64,000 nucleotides of DNA, from contig CAYFLT010000002.1 of assembly GCA_964344055.1 (NCBI GenBank), positions 62,001 to 126,000 of the forward strand, in the 5' to 3' direction. The notes below the pieces were generated by a model. It saw only the letters and a program-made list of their open reading frames with translations. It did not search any database and was not told the DNA's origin. This document shows, one piece after another, positions 42,855-50,600 of this stretch (its first letter is position 1; every line of letters begins with the position of its first letter). The position numbers and the translations under genes were made by a program. This DNA is from OFTM10 sp964344055 (lineage in GTDB: Bacteria; Actinomycetota; Acidimicrobiia; Acidimicrobiales; Aldehydirespiratoraceae).

Positions 42855-43553
42855 ATGCTCATCGAGAACTCGTTCACCGTCGACGCGCCCATCGAGACGG
42901 CGTGGGCGGTGATGACCGACATCCCGACCATCGCACCCTGCTTGCCTGGTGCGGTGCTCGAGGGTCAGGACGGCGATTCCTACACCGGGAAGATGAAGGT
43001 CAAGGTCGGGCCGGTCACCGCGGAGTACAAGGGCGCGGCAGAGTTCGTCGAGAAGGACGACGCGGCGCACAAGGCGGTCATCCACGGCAAGGGCCGCGAC
43101 TCACGAGGCCAGGGCAATGCCGAAGCCATGATCACGGCCCAGATGGCGACCGAGGGCACCGGCACCCGCATCGACATCAGCACCGATCTCAAGATCACCG
43201 GCAAGGTGGCCCAGTTCGGGCGGGGCGTGATGCAGGACGTCAGCGAGAAGCTGCTGGGCCAGTTCGCCGAGTGCCTCGAGGGCAAGCTCGCGTCTGGTGG
43301 TGGTGAGGGCGACGCCGCCGGATCCGATGATGACGGCCAGACCGCGGCTGCGGCACCGGCCGTCGAACCCGAGGAGGTGGAGGCCCTGGATCTGCTCGAG
43401 GTCGCAGGAGGTTCCGTCGCCAAGCGGGCGATCCCGGTGATCGTGGGTCTGATCGTCGTGGGCGTCCTGTTCTTCGTGAACTCGATCCTGGCCTTCTTCG
43501 TCCTCATCATCTTGTTCGCGGGCGGCGGCTACTTCCTCAGCAGGGGCGCCTGA
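42855..43553 (+). CDS. CoxG-like SRPBCC protein with C-terminal membrane segment
   Basis: This 232-residue protein is a carbon monoxide dehydrogenase subunit G-type START/SRPBCC domain (residues 1-145: FTVDAPIETAWAVMTDIPTIAPCLPGA, GKMKVKVGPVTAEYKG, GTRIDISTDLKITGKVAQFGRG) followed by an acidic Ala-rich linker. A C-terminal hydrophobic region of about 37 residues (IPVIVGLIVVGVLFFV onward) can form one or two membrane helices. CoxG proteins recruit molybdenum hydroxylases to the membrane or bind hydrophobic ligands. Here it lies in the thiolase/P450 set and not beside either molybdenum enzyme of the window. Confidence 0.88.
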   Translation: MLIENSFTVDAPIETAWAVMTDIPTIAPCLPGAVLEGQDGDSYTGKMKVKVGPVTAEYKGAAEFVEKDDAAHKAVIHGKGRDSRGQGNAEAMITAQMATEGTGTRIDISTDLKITGKVAQFGRGVMQDVSEKLLGQFAECLEGKLASGGGEGDAAGSDDDGQTAAAAPAVEPEEVEALDLLEVAGGSVAKRAIPVIVGLIVVGVLFFVNSILAFFVLIILFAGGGYFLSRGA

Positions 43554-43573
43554 CGGCGTGAGCAGTCGGTGCG

Positions 43574-43579
43574 TACACT
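43574..43579 (+). promoter_or_regulatory. -10 box (TACACT) for the second P450 gene
   Basis: GCGTACACTCG lies 37 bases before the ATG at 43617. Confidence 0.3.
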
Positions 43580-43616
43580 CGTGCCGGCGAGACGAGAGGG
43601 ACACGGGGGGTGTTTG

Positions 43617-44834
43617 ATGACCGCGGTCGAACCGGTGGATGACTGGGCGGAAGACTTCGAGATCTTCGATCCGGAGTTCGTGAAGGACCCGTATTCGGTG
43701 TGGAAGGACCTCCGTGACGGGGGCTGTCCGTTCGCCCGCACCGAGCGGCGGCAGGTCACCTACATGCCGACGACCTTCCACGGGGTGCGCGATATCGCCG
43801 CCGACACCGACACGTGGTCGTCGTTCTCGGTGTCGGTGACCCCGACACCGGAGACCTACGACGACGAGGGCAACCGACTCCGTTCGATCATCGCGTCGGA
43901 CAAGCCGGAGCACACCCCAGAGCGTCAGCTGATGCTGCCGTTCTTCGCGCCGAGGGCGGTCGAGAAGTATCGGGAGCACACCCAGGAGCTGTGCCGCCGG
44001 CTCATCCGCGAGTTCATCGAGGACGGCCGTGCCGACATCGCCGAGAACTACGCCCGCCAGATCCCGCCCCGGATCATCGCGGCGATCCTGGGCATCGATC
44101 CCGAGCGGTCCGACGACTTCACCACCTGGGTCCAGGGCGCACTCGAACTCGGACTCCAGGATCCCGAGGTCCGCGAGCACTACTCGGCGATCATCCGAGA
44201 GTTCTTCGTCGACGAGATCGAGGACCGGATCGAGAACCCGGGCGACGACCTGATCTCATTCCTCCTGCAGGCGGAGCTCGACGGCGAGCCGGTGCCGATG
44301 CCGGTGATCCGCGGCAACGTCGGTCTCATGCTGGTTGCCGGGATCGACACCACGTGGAGTTCGATCGGCTCTGCCCTCTGGCATCTGGCGTCGCATCCGG
44401 AGGATCGGAAGCGTCTGGTGGACGAGCCCGAGCTGATCCCGACCGCGGTCGAGGAGTTCCTGCGGGCGTACTCACCGGTGACGATGGCGAGGATCGCCAC
44501 CGAGGACACGACGCTCGGCGACCGCGAGGTGAAGGCGGGGGAGCGGGTCATGCTCACCTTCCCGGCCGCCAATCGTGATCCGGAGATCTTCGAGGATCCC
44601 GAAGAGGTGATCATCGACCGTCAGCGCAACCGTCACATCGCCTTCGGGTCCGGCATCCACCGCTGCGCCGGGTCGAACCTCGCTCGCATGGAGATGACGG
44701 TTGCGATCGAGGAGTTCCTGAAGATGATCCCCGAGTTCGAACTCGAGGATCCCGACGCCGTCACCTGGGCCGGCGGCCAGGTCCGCGGTCCCCGCCACCT
44801 CCCCGTGACCTTCCCCAACCGCACCACCCTCTGA
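43617..44834 (+). CDS. Cytochrome P450 (paralogue of the one at 19256)
   Basis: This 405-residue P450 has I-helix LMLVAGIDTTWSSIGSAL (about 240), helix K EEFLRAYSPVTMAR and heme loop FGSGIHRCAGSNLARME (Cys at about 349). The final part reads IPEFELEDPDAVTWAGGQ and so on, nearly as in the P450 at 19256. It probably hydroxylates the substrate that the ketoacyl-synthase-like/thiolase set then degrades, but this is contextual. No ferredoxin is adjacent. The gene ends just before a pair of palindromic repeats. Confidence 0.93.
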   Translation: MTAVEPVDDWAEDFEIFDPEFVKDPYSVWKDLRDGGCPFARTERRQVTYMPTTFHGVRDIAADTDTWSSFSVSVTPTPETYDDEGNRLRSIIASDKPEHTPERQLMLPFFAPRAVEKYREHTQELCRRLIREFIEDGRADIAENYARQIPPRIIAAILGIDPERSDDFTTWVQGALELGLQDPEVREHYSAIIREFFVDEIEDRIENPGDDLISFLLQAELDGEPVPMPVIRGNVGLMLVAGIDTTWSSIGSALWHLASHPEDRKRLVDEPELIPTAVEEFLRAYSPVTMARIATEDTTLGDREVKAGERVMLTFPAANRDPEIFEDPEEVIIDRQRNRHIAFGSGIHRCAGSNLARMEMTVAIEEFLKMIPEFELEDPDAVTWAGGQVRGPRHLPVTFPNRTTL

Positions 44835-44842
44835 ACAAACGG

Positions 44843-44963
44843 TTCTGGGTGGATTTGCTACCGATTTCCGTCACCCCTCCCACCCAGTTCGGTGTGGTTT
44901 CGCTGCAGCACGCGTTCTGGGTGGATTTGCTGTCGCTTTCCGGCACCCCACTCACCCAGTTCG
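44843..44963. repeat. REP-like hairpin elements, tandem pair (copies 1 and 2)
   Basis: Copy 1 is 44843-44892 and copy 2 is 44915-44963, 72 bp apart. Each starts TTCTGGGTGG and ends CACCCAGTTCGG, so that CTGGGTGG pairs with CCACCCAG (one mismatch in copy 2), and both are followed by TGTGGTTTCG. They lie between the convergent P450 and TetR genes. Reverse-orientation copies are at 45704-45817 and another forward copy at 61763. Confidence 0.85.
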
Positions 44964-44990
44964 GTGTGGTTTCGGTGTGGCTGTGCGGGG

Positions 44991-45662
44991 TCAGTCGACC
45001 TGGAGGTATCCGCCGACGGATTCGACCGTGGCGTCGATGAACTGCTGGTCGGTACCGGTGTTCATGTGGAGACCGGGCATGCTGACGCGGGCTCGGGTCA
45101 TGGTGACGACCTGGTCCAGCACGTAGTTGATGGCCTGGGCCGGCTTCTTGCGGCCGATCTCGGATCGGCGAGTCCACAGCAACTCGTAGATCCGCTCGGA
45201 CACGTACGCGGATGCCTTCTCCTCTTGCGCCGCGACCTCCGGATCCTCGAGGGCGAGCTGCAGCCGGGCCCTGGCGACTCCCTCGGTCGCTCGAAGCCGG
45301 AGGACCGAATACTCCACGAAGCCGCGAACGACGTCGAGGATCGAAGCGTCGGCCCAGCGCTTCGGGTCGGTGGCGTCGTCGGTGGTGGCCATCCACTCGT
45401 CGAGCAGGCGGTCGACCATGGCGTAGATGAGGGCCTGCTTGTTCGTGAAGTGGTGGTAGACGGACCCGATCGACACACCGGCGCGGTTCGCGATGTCGGC
45501 CACGCTCAGCTCTTCGATCGTGGACGTCTCGAGCTCGGCTTCGACCGCATCGAGGAGGGCGGCCTGGGTGCGCTTGCTCCGCTCCTGTTGAGCCTCTCGG
45601 GCCCAGCGGAGATCCGCGATCCACGGCGAGCGTTCGGGGGTGGCGGCAGGGGAGTCGCTCAT
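44991..45662 (-). CDS. TetR-family regulator
   Basis: This 223-residue protein has a TetR helix-turn-helix at about residues 45-90 (IEELSVADIANRAGVSIGSVYHHFTNKQALIYAMVDRLL). The ATG at 45662 is preferred over an upstream in-frame start that would translate two palindromic repeats, and a TACCGT -10 box lies seven bases before it. It is convergent with the P450 gene at 43617 and flanked on both sides by REP-like elements. It resembles the TetR at 37871. Confidence 0.87.
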   Translation of the reverse strand: MSDSPAATPERSPWIADLRWAREAQQERSKRTQAALLDAVEAELETSTIEELSVADIANRAGVSIGSVYHHFTNKQALIYAMVDRLLDEWMATTDDATDPKRWADASILDVVRGFVEYSVLRLRATEGVARARLQLALEDPEVAAQEEKASAYVSERIYELLWTRRSEIGRKKPAQAINYVLDQVVTMTRARVSMPGLHMNTGTDQQFIDATVESVGGYLQVD

Positions 45663-45669
45663 TGGTTCA

Positions 45670-45675
45670 ACGGTA
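45670..45675 (-). promoter_or_regulatory. -10 box (TACCGT), leaderless geometry
   Basis: On the minus strand TACCGT ends seven bases before the ATG at 45662. Confidence 0.42.
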
Positions 45676-45703
45676 TCGGCGAGTGGGTCGCCACGACTCC
45701 CGA

Positions 45704-45817
45704 CCGAACTGGGTGGGCAGAGTGCTGGAAGACGGCACTTGGCCCACCCAGAACGGGATCCGCGCGGAACTGGGTGGGTGGGGTGCTGGAAAACAGCAGT
45801 TGGCCCGCCCAGAACGG
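45704..45817. repeat. REP-like hairpin elements, tandem pair (copies 3 and 4, reverse)
   Basis: Copy 3 (45704-45756) and copy 4 (45765-45817) read AACTGGGTGGG to CCACCCAGAACGG (CCGCCCAG in copy 4). They are the reverse complement of the unit at 61763. Besides the outer stem, an inner GTGCTG/CAGCAC-type stem is visible. They fill the gap between the TetR start and the aldo/keto reductase stop. Confidence 0.85.
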
Positions 45818-45840
45818 TTGGGGTTGGGGTTGGGGTAGGG
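45816..45840 (+). repeat. G-rich GGGGTT repeat, possible G-quadruplex
   Basis: GGTTGGGG is followed by TTGGGG, TTGGGG and TAGGG, giving four runs of three or more G within 25 bases. It ends four bases before the aldo/keto reductase stop codon. Confidence 0.7.
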
Positions 45841-45844
45841 TTCC

Positions 45845-46822
45845 TCAGAACAGGTTGTCCCTCGGCGTGTAGGGCTGCTCGAGGAGGGCCTTCTCCTCGT
45901 CGCTGAGCTCGACGTCGACGGCGGCGACGGCGTCTTCGATGTGCTTGATCTTGGTGACGCCGGCGATCGGGGAGGCGACGACCGGGTTCGCCATCACCCA
46001 CGCCAGCGCGACCTGGGCCATCGGTAGCCCCCGGCTAGCGGCGACCTCGGCCACCCGCTCGACGATGGGCCGGTCCCGCGACTCCTCGAAGCGGCGCTGG
46101 ATGTTCACATCGGTCTCGCTGCGGACGGTGGTCTCGTCCCACGGTCGGGTCAGCTTCCCCCGAGCCAGCGGGCTCCACGGGATCGCGCCCACGCCCTGGT
46201 CGTCGCACAGCGGCAGCATCTCCCGCTCCTCCTCGCGCATCAGGAGGCTGTAGTGGTTCTGCATCGAGATGAACTTCGCCCAGCCGTGTGACTCGCTGGT
46301 GGTGAGCATTTTGGCGAGCTGCCACGCCCACATCGACGAGGCGCCGATGTAGCGGACCTTGCTGGCCGTGACCACGTCGTGGAGCGCGGCGAGGGTCTCC
46401 TCGATCGGCGTGCGGTCGTCGAAGCGGTGGATCTGGTAGAGGTCGATGTAGTCGGTGCCGAGCCGGCGCAGGCTGTGGTCGACCTCGGCCATGATCGCCT
46501 TGCGGGACAGCCCCCGGCTGTTGCGGCCGCCGGCGCCCCGCATCGGGAAGTAGACCTTGGTGGCAATCACGACTTCGTCGCGGTCGGCCATGTCGTTCAA
46601 CGCTCGGCCGACGATCTCCTCACTGCTGCCGAGCGAGTAGGCGTTGGCGGTGTCGAAGAAGTTGACACCGAGCTCCAGTGCTCGCTCGATCATGGCGCGG
46701 CTCTCGCCCTCGCCAACCGCCCAGTCGTGCACCCCGCCGGATGGCTCGCCGAACCCCATGCATCCGACGCAGACCCGGGACACCTCGAGTCCGGATCGAC
46801 CGAGCTTCGTGTACTTCATCAT
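45845..46822 (-). CDS. Aldo/keto reductase
   Basis: This 325-residue (beta/alpha)8 reductase has the AKR catalytic tetrad pattern: FFDTANAYSLGSSEEIVGRAL (Asp and Tyr, about 52-60), VIATKVYFP (Lys), YIDLYQIHRFD (His), then PWSPLARGKLTRP and the NADPH-binding AGVTKIKHIEDAV near the C-terminus. It reduces aldehydes or ketones with NADPH. ATG 46822 is chosen because GGGGGA precedes it at SD distance; a second ATG follows at once. Confidence 0.92.
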   Translation of the reverse strand: MMKYTKLGRSGLEVSRVCVGCMGFGEPSGGVHDWAVGEGESRAMIERALELGVNFFDTANAYSLGSSEEIVGRALNDMADRDEVVIATKVYFPMRGAGGRNSRGLSRKAIMAEVDHSLRRLGTDYIDLYQIHRFDDRTPIEETLAALHDVVTASKVRYIGASSMWAWQLAKMLTTSESHGWAKFISMQNHYSLLMREEEREMLPLCDDQGVGAIPWSPLARGKLTRPWDETTVRSETDVNIQRRFEESRDRPIVERVAEVAASRGLPMAQVALAWVMANPVVASPIAGVTKIKHIEDAVAAVDVELSDEEKALLEQPYTPRDNLF

Positions 46823-46839
46823 TGTCCCCCTTGCCCGGT

Positions 46840-46860
46840 AGCGTAACCGAATCATGATTC
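46840..46860 (-). promoter_or_regulatory. -10 box (TACGCT) and 12-bp palindrome
   Basis: On the minus strand TACGCT (46845-46840) precedes the reductase gene by 17 bases. Next to it, GAATCATGATTC (46849-46860) is a perfect palindrome and a candidate operator in the divergent region with the MFS gene. Confidence 0.4.
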
Positions 46861-46879
46861 TGATCGCCGGGCCACAGCG

Positions 46880-48038
46880 GTGACCGCCGCAGACGGCCCC
46901 GCCGCCTCGTCGACGGCATCTCCCCCACTCTTCACCCCCGAGTTCTTCGCCCTACTCGCCACCGGCTGCACGCTCATGTTGGGCAACGGAGCACTCTTCG
47001 CTTCTCTCCCGCCCTATGTGGTGGAGGAGCTGGGCGGCACCGAGGCCACCGCGGGGGTCGTGATGGGCTCGGCGGCGATCACCGCCCTCGTCAGCCGCGC
47101 CTGGTTGGGACGGATGACCGACCGGCGGGGAGCCCGCCGAATGATCGCCATCGGGGGTATCGCCACGGCCAGCTCGATGCTTCTGCTCCTCGCCGTCCCA
47201 TCGGTCCTCGGAGCTCTCGCGTCGCGTCTGCTGAACGGTGCCGGTGGAGCGGCCTTCTTCATCGGGAGCACCGTTCGGGCGATGGAGCTCGCGCCCTCGG
47301 ATCGTCGAGCCCAGGCCGCAGCATTCAACATGGTTGCAGTCCACCTCGGAATGGGATTCGGTCCGATGGGGGGAGAGTGGGTCCTCGATCAGCGCGGGTA
47401 CCAGGCGGTGTGGTCGGCGATCGCCGGACTCGCCCTGTTGTCGACCGCCCTGTCATGGGGACTGAGTCACCGGCCGGGCGACCCCGCCGCCGAGCCGTCG
47501 CCGCTGATCCATCGCCCNNNNNNNNNNNNNNNNNNNNNNNNNNNNNNNNNNNNNNNNNNNNNNNNNNNNNNNNNNNNNNNNNNNNNNNNNNNNNNNNNNN
47601 NNGATCGGTCCCCTGCGGGCCGGCAGCGGGGCACTGGTGGTGACGGTGATCGCGACCATGCTCCTTGCGCTCTGGTCGACCCCCACGGGCCTCTTCGTCG
47701 GGGCGGGATTGATCGCGCTCGGTCTGTCCATGCAGTCACCGTCGTTCATCGTGATCGCGGTCGATGGTGTGAGCGACCGAGAGCGGGGATCGGCGATGGC
47801 CACCTACACCGCCTTCTTCGACCTCGCCAATGCTCTGGTCGGGCCGATCATGGGCCTGATCGTGACCTGGTCCGGGTACCGCTCCGCCTTCCTCGTCGCC
47901 GCCGGGGTCACTCTTGTTGCGCTCATTCTCACCCGGGTGGTCCTTGCGCCGCGCTGGTACGCCGCTCATCCGCCCGACGACCGTCCACCTGGTTTGACAA
48001 CACCGGGCCTTCGTTGGAGATTGCGACCATGGATCTGA
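46880..48038 (+). CDS. MFS transporter (assembly gap inside)
   Basis: A major facilitator of about 385 or more residues. Before the gap there are six helices, including FALLATGCTLMLGNGALFASLPPYV, the A-motif SRAWLGRMTDRRGARR and HLGMGFGPMGGEWVLDQRGYQAVW. After the 85-N gap (47518-47602), in another frame, come VTVIATMLLALWS, GLIALGLSMQSPSF, AMATYTAFFDLANALVGPIMG and SAFLVAAGVTLVALILTRVVL. The pattern resembles DHA1/AraJ-type drug or sugar exporters. GTG 46880 is the start. The final codons overlap the next gene, whose promoter lies inside this one. Confidence 0.83.
47518..47602. other. Assembly gap (85 N) in the MFS gene
   Basis: The frame changes across the gap. Confidence 0.95.
47994..48022 (+). 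promoter_or_regulatory. Promoter TTGACA-17-GAGATT, leaderless geometry
   Basis: A perfect -35 TTGACA (47994-47999) is 17 bases before GAGATT (48017-48022), which keeps the second A and sixth T of TANNNT and ends six bases before the ATG at 48029. It lies within the end of the MFS gene. Confidence 0.5.
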
Positions 48039-49285
48039 CCTATCCCGCTGAAGCAGACACGTTCCGGGAGAAGGTGCGGGCGTTCCTCGACGAGCACCTT
48101 CCCTCGAGCTGGGAGGGCATCGGCGCACTGCCGCCGGCTGAGCGCAAGGAGTTCCAGGCCGAGTGGCGCCAGACTCTGCGCGACGCCAGCCTCCTCGCCC
48201 CTCACTGGCCGGCCGAATACGGCGGCTCCGGACTCACCCACCTCGAACACGTCGTACTCAACGAGGAGTTCGCCAAGCGGGGCGTGCCGACCGCCGGCGG
48301 CAACGACGGCTTCAGCATCTCCATGGTGGGCAACACCATCCTGCACTGGGGCACCGAGGAGCAGAAGCAGCACTTCATCCCCCGGATCCTCGACGGCACC
48401 GACGTGTGGTGCCAGGGCTACAGCGAGCCCAACGCCGGATCCGACCTCGCGAACCTCGGCCTGCGGGCCGTGCGCGACGGCGACGAGTGGGTGATCAACG
48501 GCCAGAAGACGTGGACCTCGCAGGCCACTAGCGCCAACATGATCTTCGCCCTCTGTCGTACCGATCCGGAGCTCCCGAAGCACAAGGGCATCTCCTTCCT
48601 GCTGGTGTCGATGGACCAGCCCGGCGTCGAGGTCCGCCCGATCTACGACATGGGCGGCCACAGTCACGTGAACGAGGTGTTCTTCGAGGACGCCCGCACG
48701 CCGGCCGGCCACGTGCTCGGCGAGATCAACGGCGGCTGGGCCGTCGCCAACACCCTGCTCGGCTTCGAGCGCGGCGTCGGCGCCACCACCCAGTACCTCC
48801 CCTTCCAGGAGGAGGTCGAGAAGTTCATCGAGCTGGCCCGCCGCCATGGCAAGGAGAACGACCCCGAGGTCCGCCAGCAGATCGCCAAGTTCCACACCGT
48901 GGTCGAGGTGATGCGGTACCGCGGCTACCAGGTGCTCACCAAGTTCCTCGCGGGTGCGGCGCCGGGCCCGGAGTCGTCGGTCAACAAGCTCTGGTGGAGC
49001 CAGTTCTACCGGGAGATCACCGAGGCGTCCCTCCATCTCGCCGGCCCTGCCGGCCAGGTCGGCTACGGCGACGAGACCCGCCGTGGCATCGGCCCACCGT
49101 CGGCCGGCACCGCCAACACGGTGGCCAACTGGATGAACAGCTTCTTCGCGGCCCGGGCCGGCACCATCTATGCAGGTAGCACCGAGGTGCAGAAGGGCAT
49201 CATCGGCGAGCGGGTCCTCGGCCTGCCGAAGGAGCCTCGGGCCGACGAGGGTTCATGGCGTGACACCCAGAAGGCGCAGGGGTGA
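48029..49285 (+). CDS. Acyl-CoA dehydrogenase (FadE-like)
   Basis: This 418-residue ACAD has WCQGYSEPNAGSDLANLGLRA (about 128), VINGQKTWTSQATSANMIF (about 154), HVNEVFFEDARTP and the C-terminal GTIYAGSTEVQKGIIGERVLGLP. In the last motif Ala-Gly-Ser-Thr replaces the Glu-Gly-Thr of MCAD, so the catalytic base is not at the usual site; many actinobacterial FadE proteins that work as unlike pairs share this. It overlaps the crotonase gene by 4 bases, so dehydrogenation and hydration steps are coupled here. Confidence 0.9.
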   Translation: MDLTYPAEADTFREKVRAFLDEHLPSSWEGIGALPPAERKEFQAEWRQTLRDASLLAPHWPAEYGGSGLTHLEHVVLNEEFAKRGVPTAGGNDGFSISMVGNTILHWGTEEQKQHFIPRILDGTDVWCQGYSEPNAGSDLANLGLRAVRDGDEWVINGQKTWTSQATSANMIFALCRTDPELPKHKGISFLLVSMDQPGVEVRPIYDMGGHSHVNEVFFEDARTPAGHVLGEINGGWAVANTLLGFERGVGATTQYLPFQEEVEKFIELARRHGKENDPEVRQQIAKFHTVVEVMRYRGYQVLTKFLAGAAPGPESSVNKLWWSQFYREITEASLHLAGPAGQVGYGDETRRGIGPPSAGTANTVANWMNSFFAARAGTIYAGSTEVQKGIIGERVLGLPKEPRADEGSWRDTQKAQG

Positions 49286-50082
49286 CAGACCTGGGGACTT
49301 TCGGCGACATCCACGTCACCGTCGACGAGGACTACGTCGCCACGGTGGAGATCCGTCGACCACCGAACAACTTCTTCAGCCTGGGCATGATCGAGTCGCT
49401 GGTCGATGCGTTCCGCGCGCTCGACGACGACCCGGCGGCCCGGGCCGCGGTGCTGTGTTCTGAAGGCAAGCACTTCTGCGCCGGCGCCGACTTCGGCGGC
49501 GGTGGCTCGATGCCAGCGGAGCTCCCCAAGAACCCGGACGGCTCGCCTCGGCACCTCTACGACGCCGCCTTCGATCTCTTCTCCACCCGCACCCCTGTCG
49601 TCGCAGCGGTCCAGGGCGCAGCGGTCGGAGGAGGACTGGGAGTGGCGTGTTTTGCGGATTTCAGGGTCGCCGCACCCGAGGCCCGGTTCACTGCGAACTT
49701 CGCCCGGCTGGGCTTCCATCACGGATTCGGGCTCAGCGCCACCCTCCCGCCGCTGGTCGGTCAACAACGGGCCCTCGAGCTGCTCTACACCGGCAAGCGG
49801 ATCAAGGGCGACGAAGCGCACGCGATCGGCCTGGCCGACCGCCTGGTCTCGCTCGACGAGCTCCGCGTCGAAGCCCACGGGCTCGCAGCCGAGATCGCGG
49901 GGTCGGCCCCGCTGGCGGTCGCCTCGATCCGCCGGACCATGCGCGGCGACCTCGCGGCCGAGGTGAAAGCCGCCACCGACCGGGAGAAGCACGAGCAGAA
50001 CTGGTTGCAGACCACAGAAGACTGGAAGGAAGGTGTGGCCGCCACCGCCGAGCGCCGCACGCCCGACTTCAAGGGCCGCTAG
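49282..50082 (+). CDS. Crotonase-family protein without the usual catalytic glutamates
   Basis: This 266-residue crotonase-fold protein has HFCAGADFGGGG (about 68) and VQGAAVGGGLGVACFADFRVA (about 110). The two Glu of true enoyl-CoA hydratases are replaced (GGGLG, and FTANFARLGFHHG), so it may be an isomerase, a thioesterase-like or another crotonase reaction. The GTG overlaps the acyl-CoA dehydrogenase stop (GTGA), which places it in the same pathway. Confidence 0.87.
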   Translation: MTDLGTFGDIHVTVDEDYVATVEIRRPPNNFFSLGMIESLVDAFRALDDDPAARAAVLCSEGKHFCAGADFGGGGSMPAELPKNPDGSPRHLYDAAFDLFSTRTPVVAAVQGAAVGGGLGVACFADFRVAAPEARFTANFARLGFHHGFGLSATLPPLVGQQRALELLYTGKRIKGDEAHAIGLADRLVSLDELRVEAHGLAAEIAGSAPLAVASIRRTMRGDLAAEVKAATDREKHEQNWLQTTEDWKEGVAATAERRTPDFKGR

Positions 50083-50102
50083 TCGGCGGAGGAGCGACCG
50101 AC

Positions 50103-50600
50103 ATGGTGAAGAAGATCCCCAGAGACGACCGGCGCGCGAAGCACATGTCGGGCGACCGGCCGGTCGATCGTGACGGGCTCGCCGAGTTCGTCGCCGGCAA
50201 GCACCACTGGGTGCTCTCGACCACCCGGGCCGACGGGCGTCCTCAGATGAGCCTCGTCACCGGCGGCATGACTGCGGACGGCAGCCTCGCCATCTCCAGC
50301 TACCCGAGCAGGGCGAAGGTCAAGAACGCCAAGGCGAACGCCGAGGTCTCGCTCCTCGTGATGGGTGAGCAGTTCAACCACGAGTGGGTCCAGATCGACG
50401 GCGTCGCCACCGTCCACGACATGCCCGAAGCAGGCGACGGGCTCGTCGAGTACTACCGGTGCATCTCCGGTGAGCATCCGGATTGGGACGAATACCGCCA
50501 GCCGATGGAGGACCAGGGGAAGTCGGTCATCCTGATCGAGCCGACACGCTGGAGCCCGGTCAGCAAGGGTGGCTTCCCGCCGTCACTCTTCGAGGAGTGA
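50103..50600 (+). CDS. PPOX-class (pyridoxamine oxidase-like/F420-dependent) flavoprotein
   Basis: This 165-residue split beta-barrel protein has FVAGKHHWVLSTTRADGRPQMSLVTGGM, LAISSYPSRAKVKNAKANAEVSLLVMG and VQIDGVATVHDMP. It is the pattern of small actinobacterial PPOX proteins, many of which bind F420. The C-terminal WSPVSKGGFP is usual for the group. It lies in the 48.0-52.5 kb operon, with 20 bases before and a 4-base overlap after. Confidence 0.83.
   Translation: MVKKIPRDDRRAKHMSGDRPVDRDGLAEFVAGKHHWVLSTTRADGRPQMSLVTGGMTADGSLAISSYPSRAKVKNAKANAEVSLLVMGEQFNHEWVQIDGVATVHDMPEAGDGLVEYYRCISGEHPDWDEYRQPMEDQGKSVILIEPTRWSPVSKGGFPPSLFEE

Noticed and set aside
44892..45872. Plus-strand frame running through the TetR gene and both repeat pairs
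   Set aside because: It translates non-coding palindromes and is antisense to a good TetR gene.
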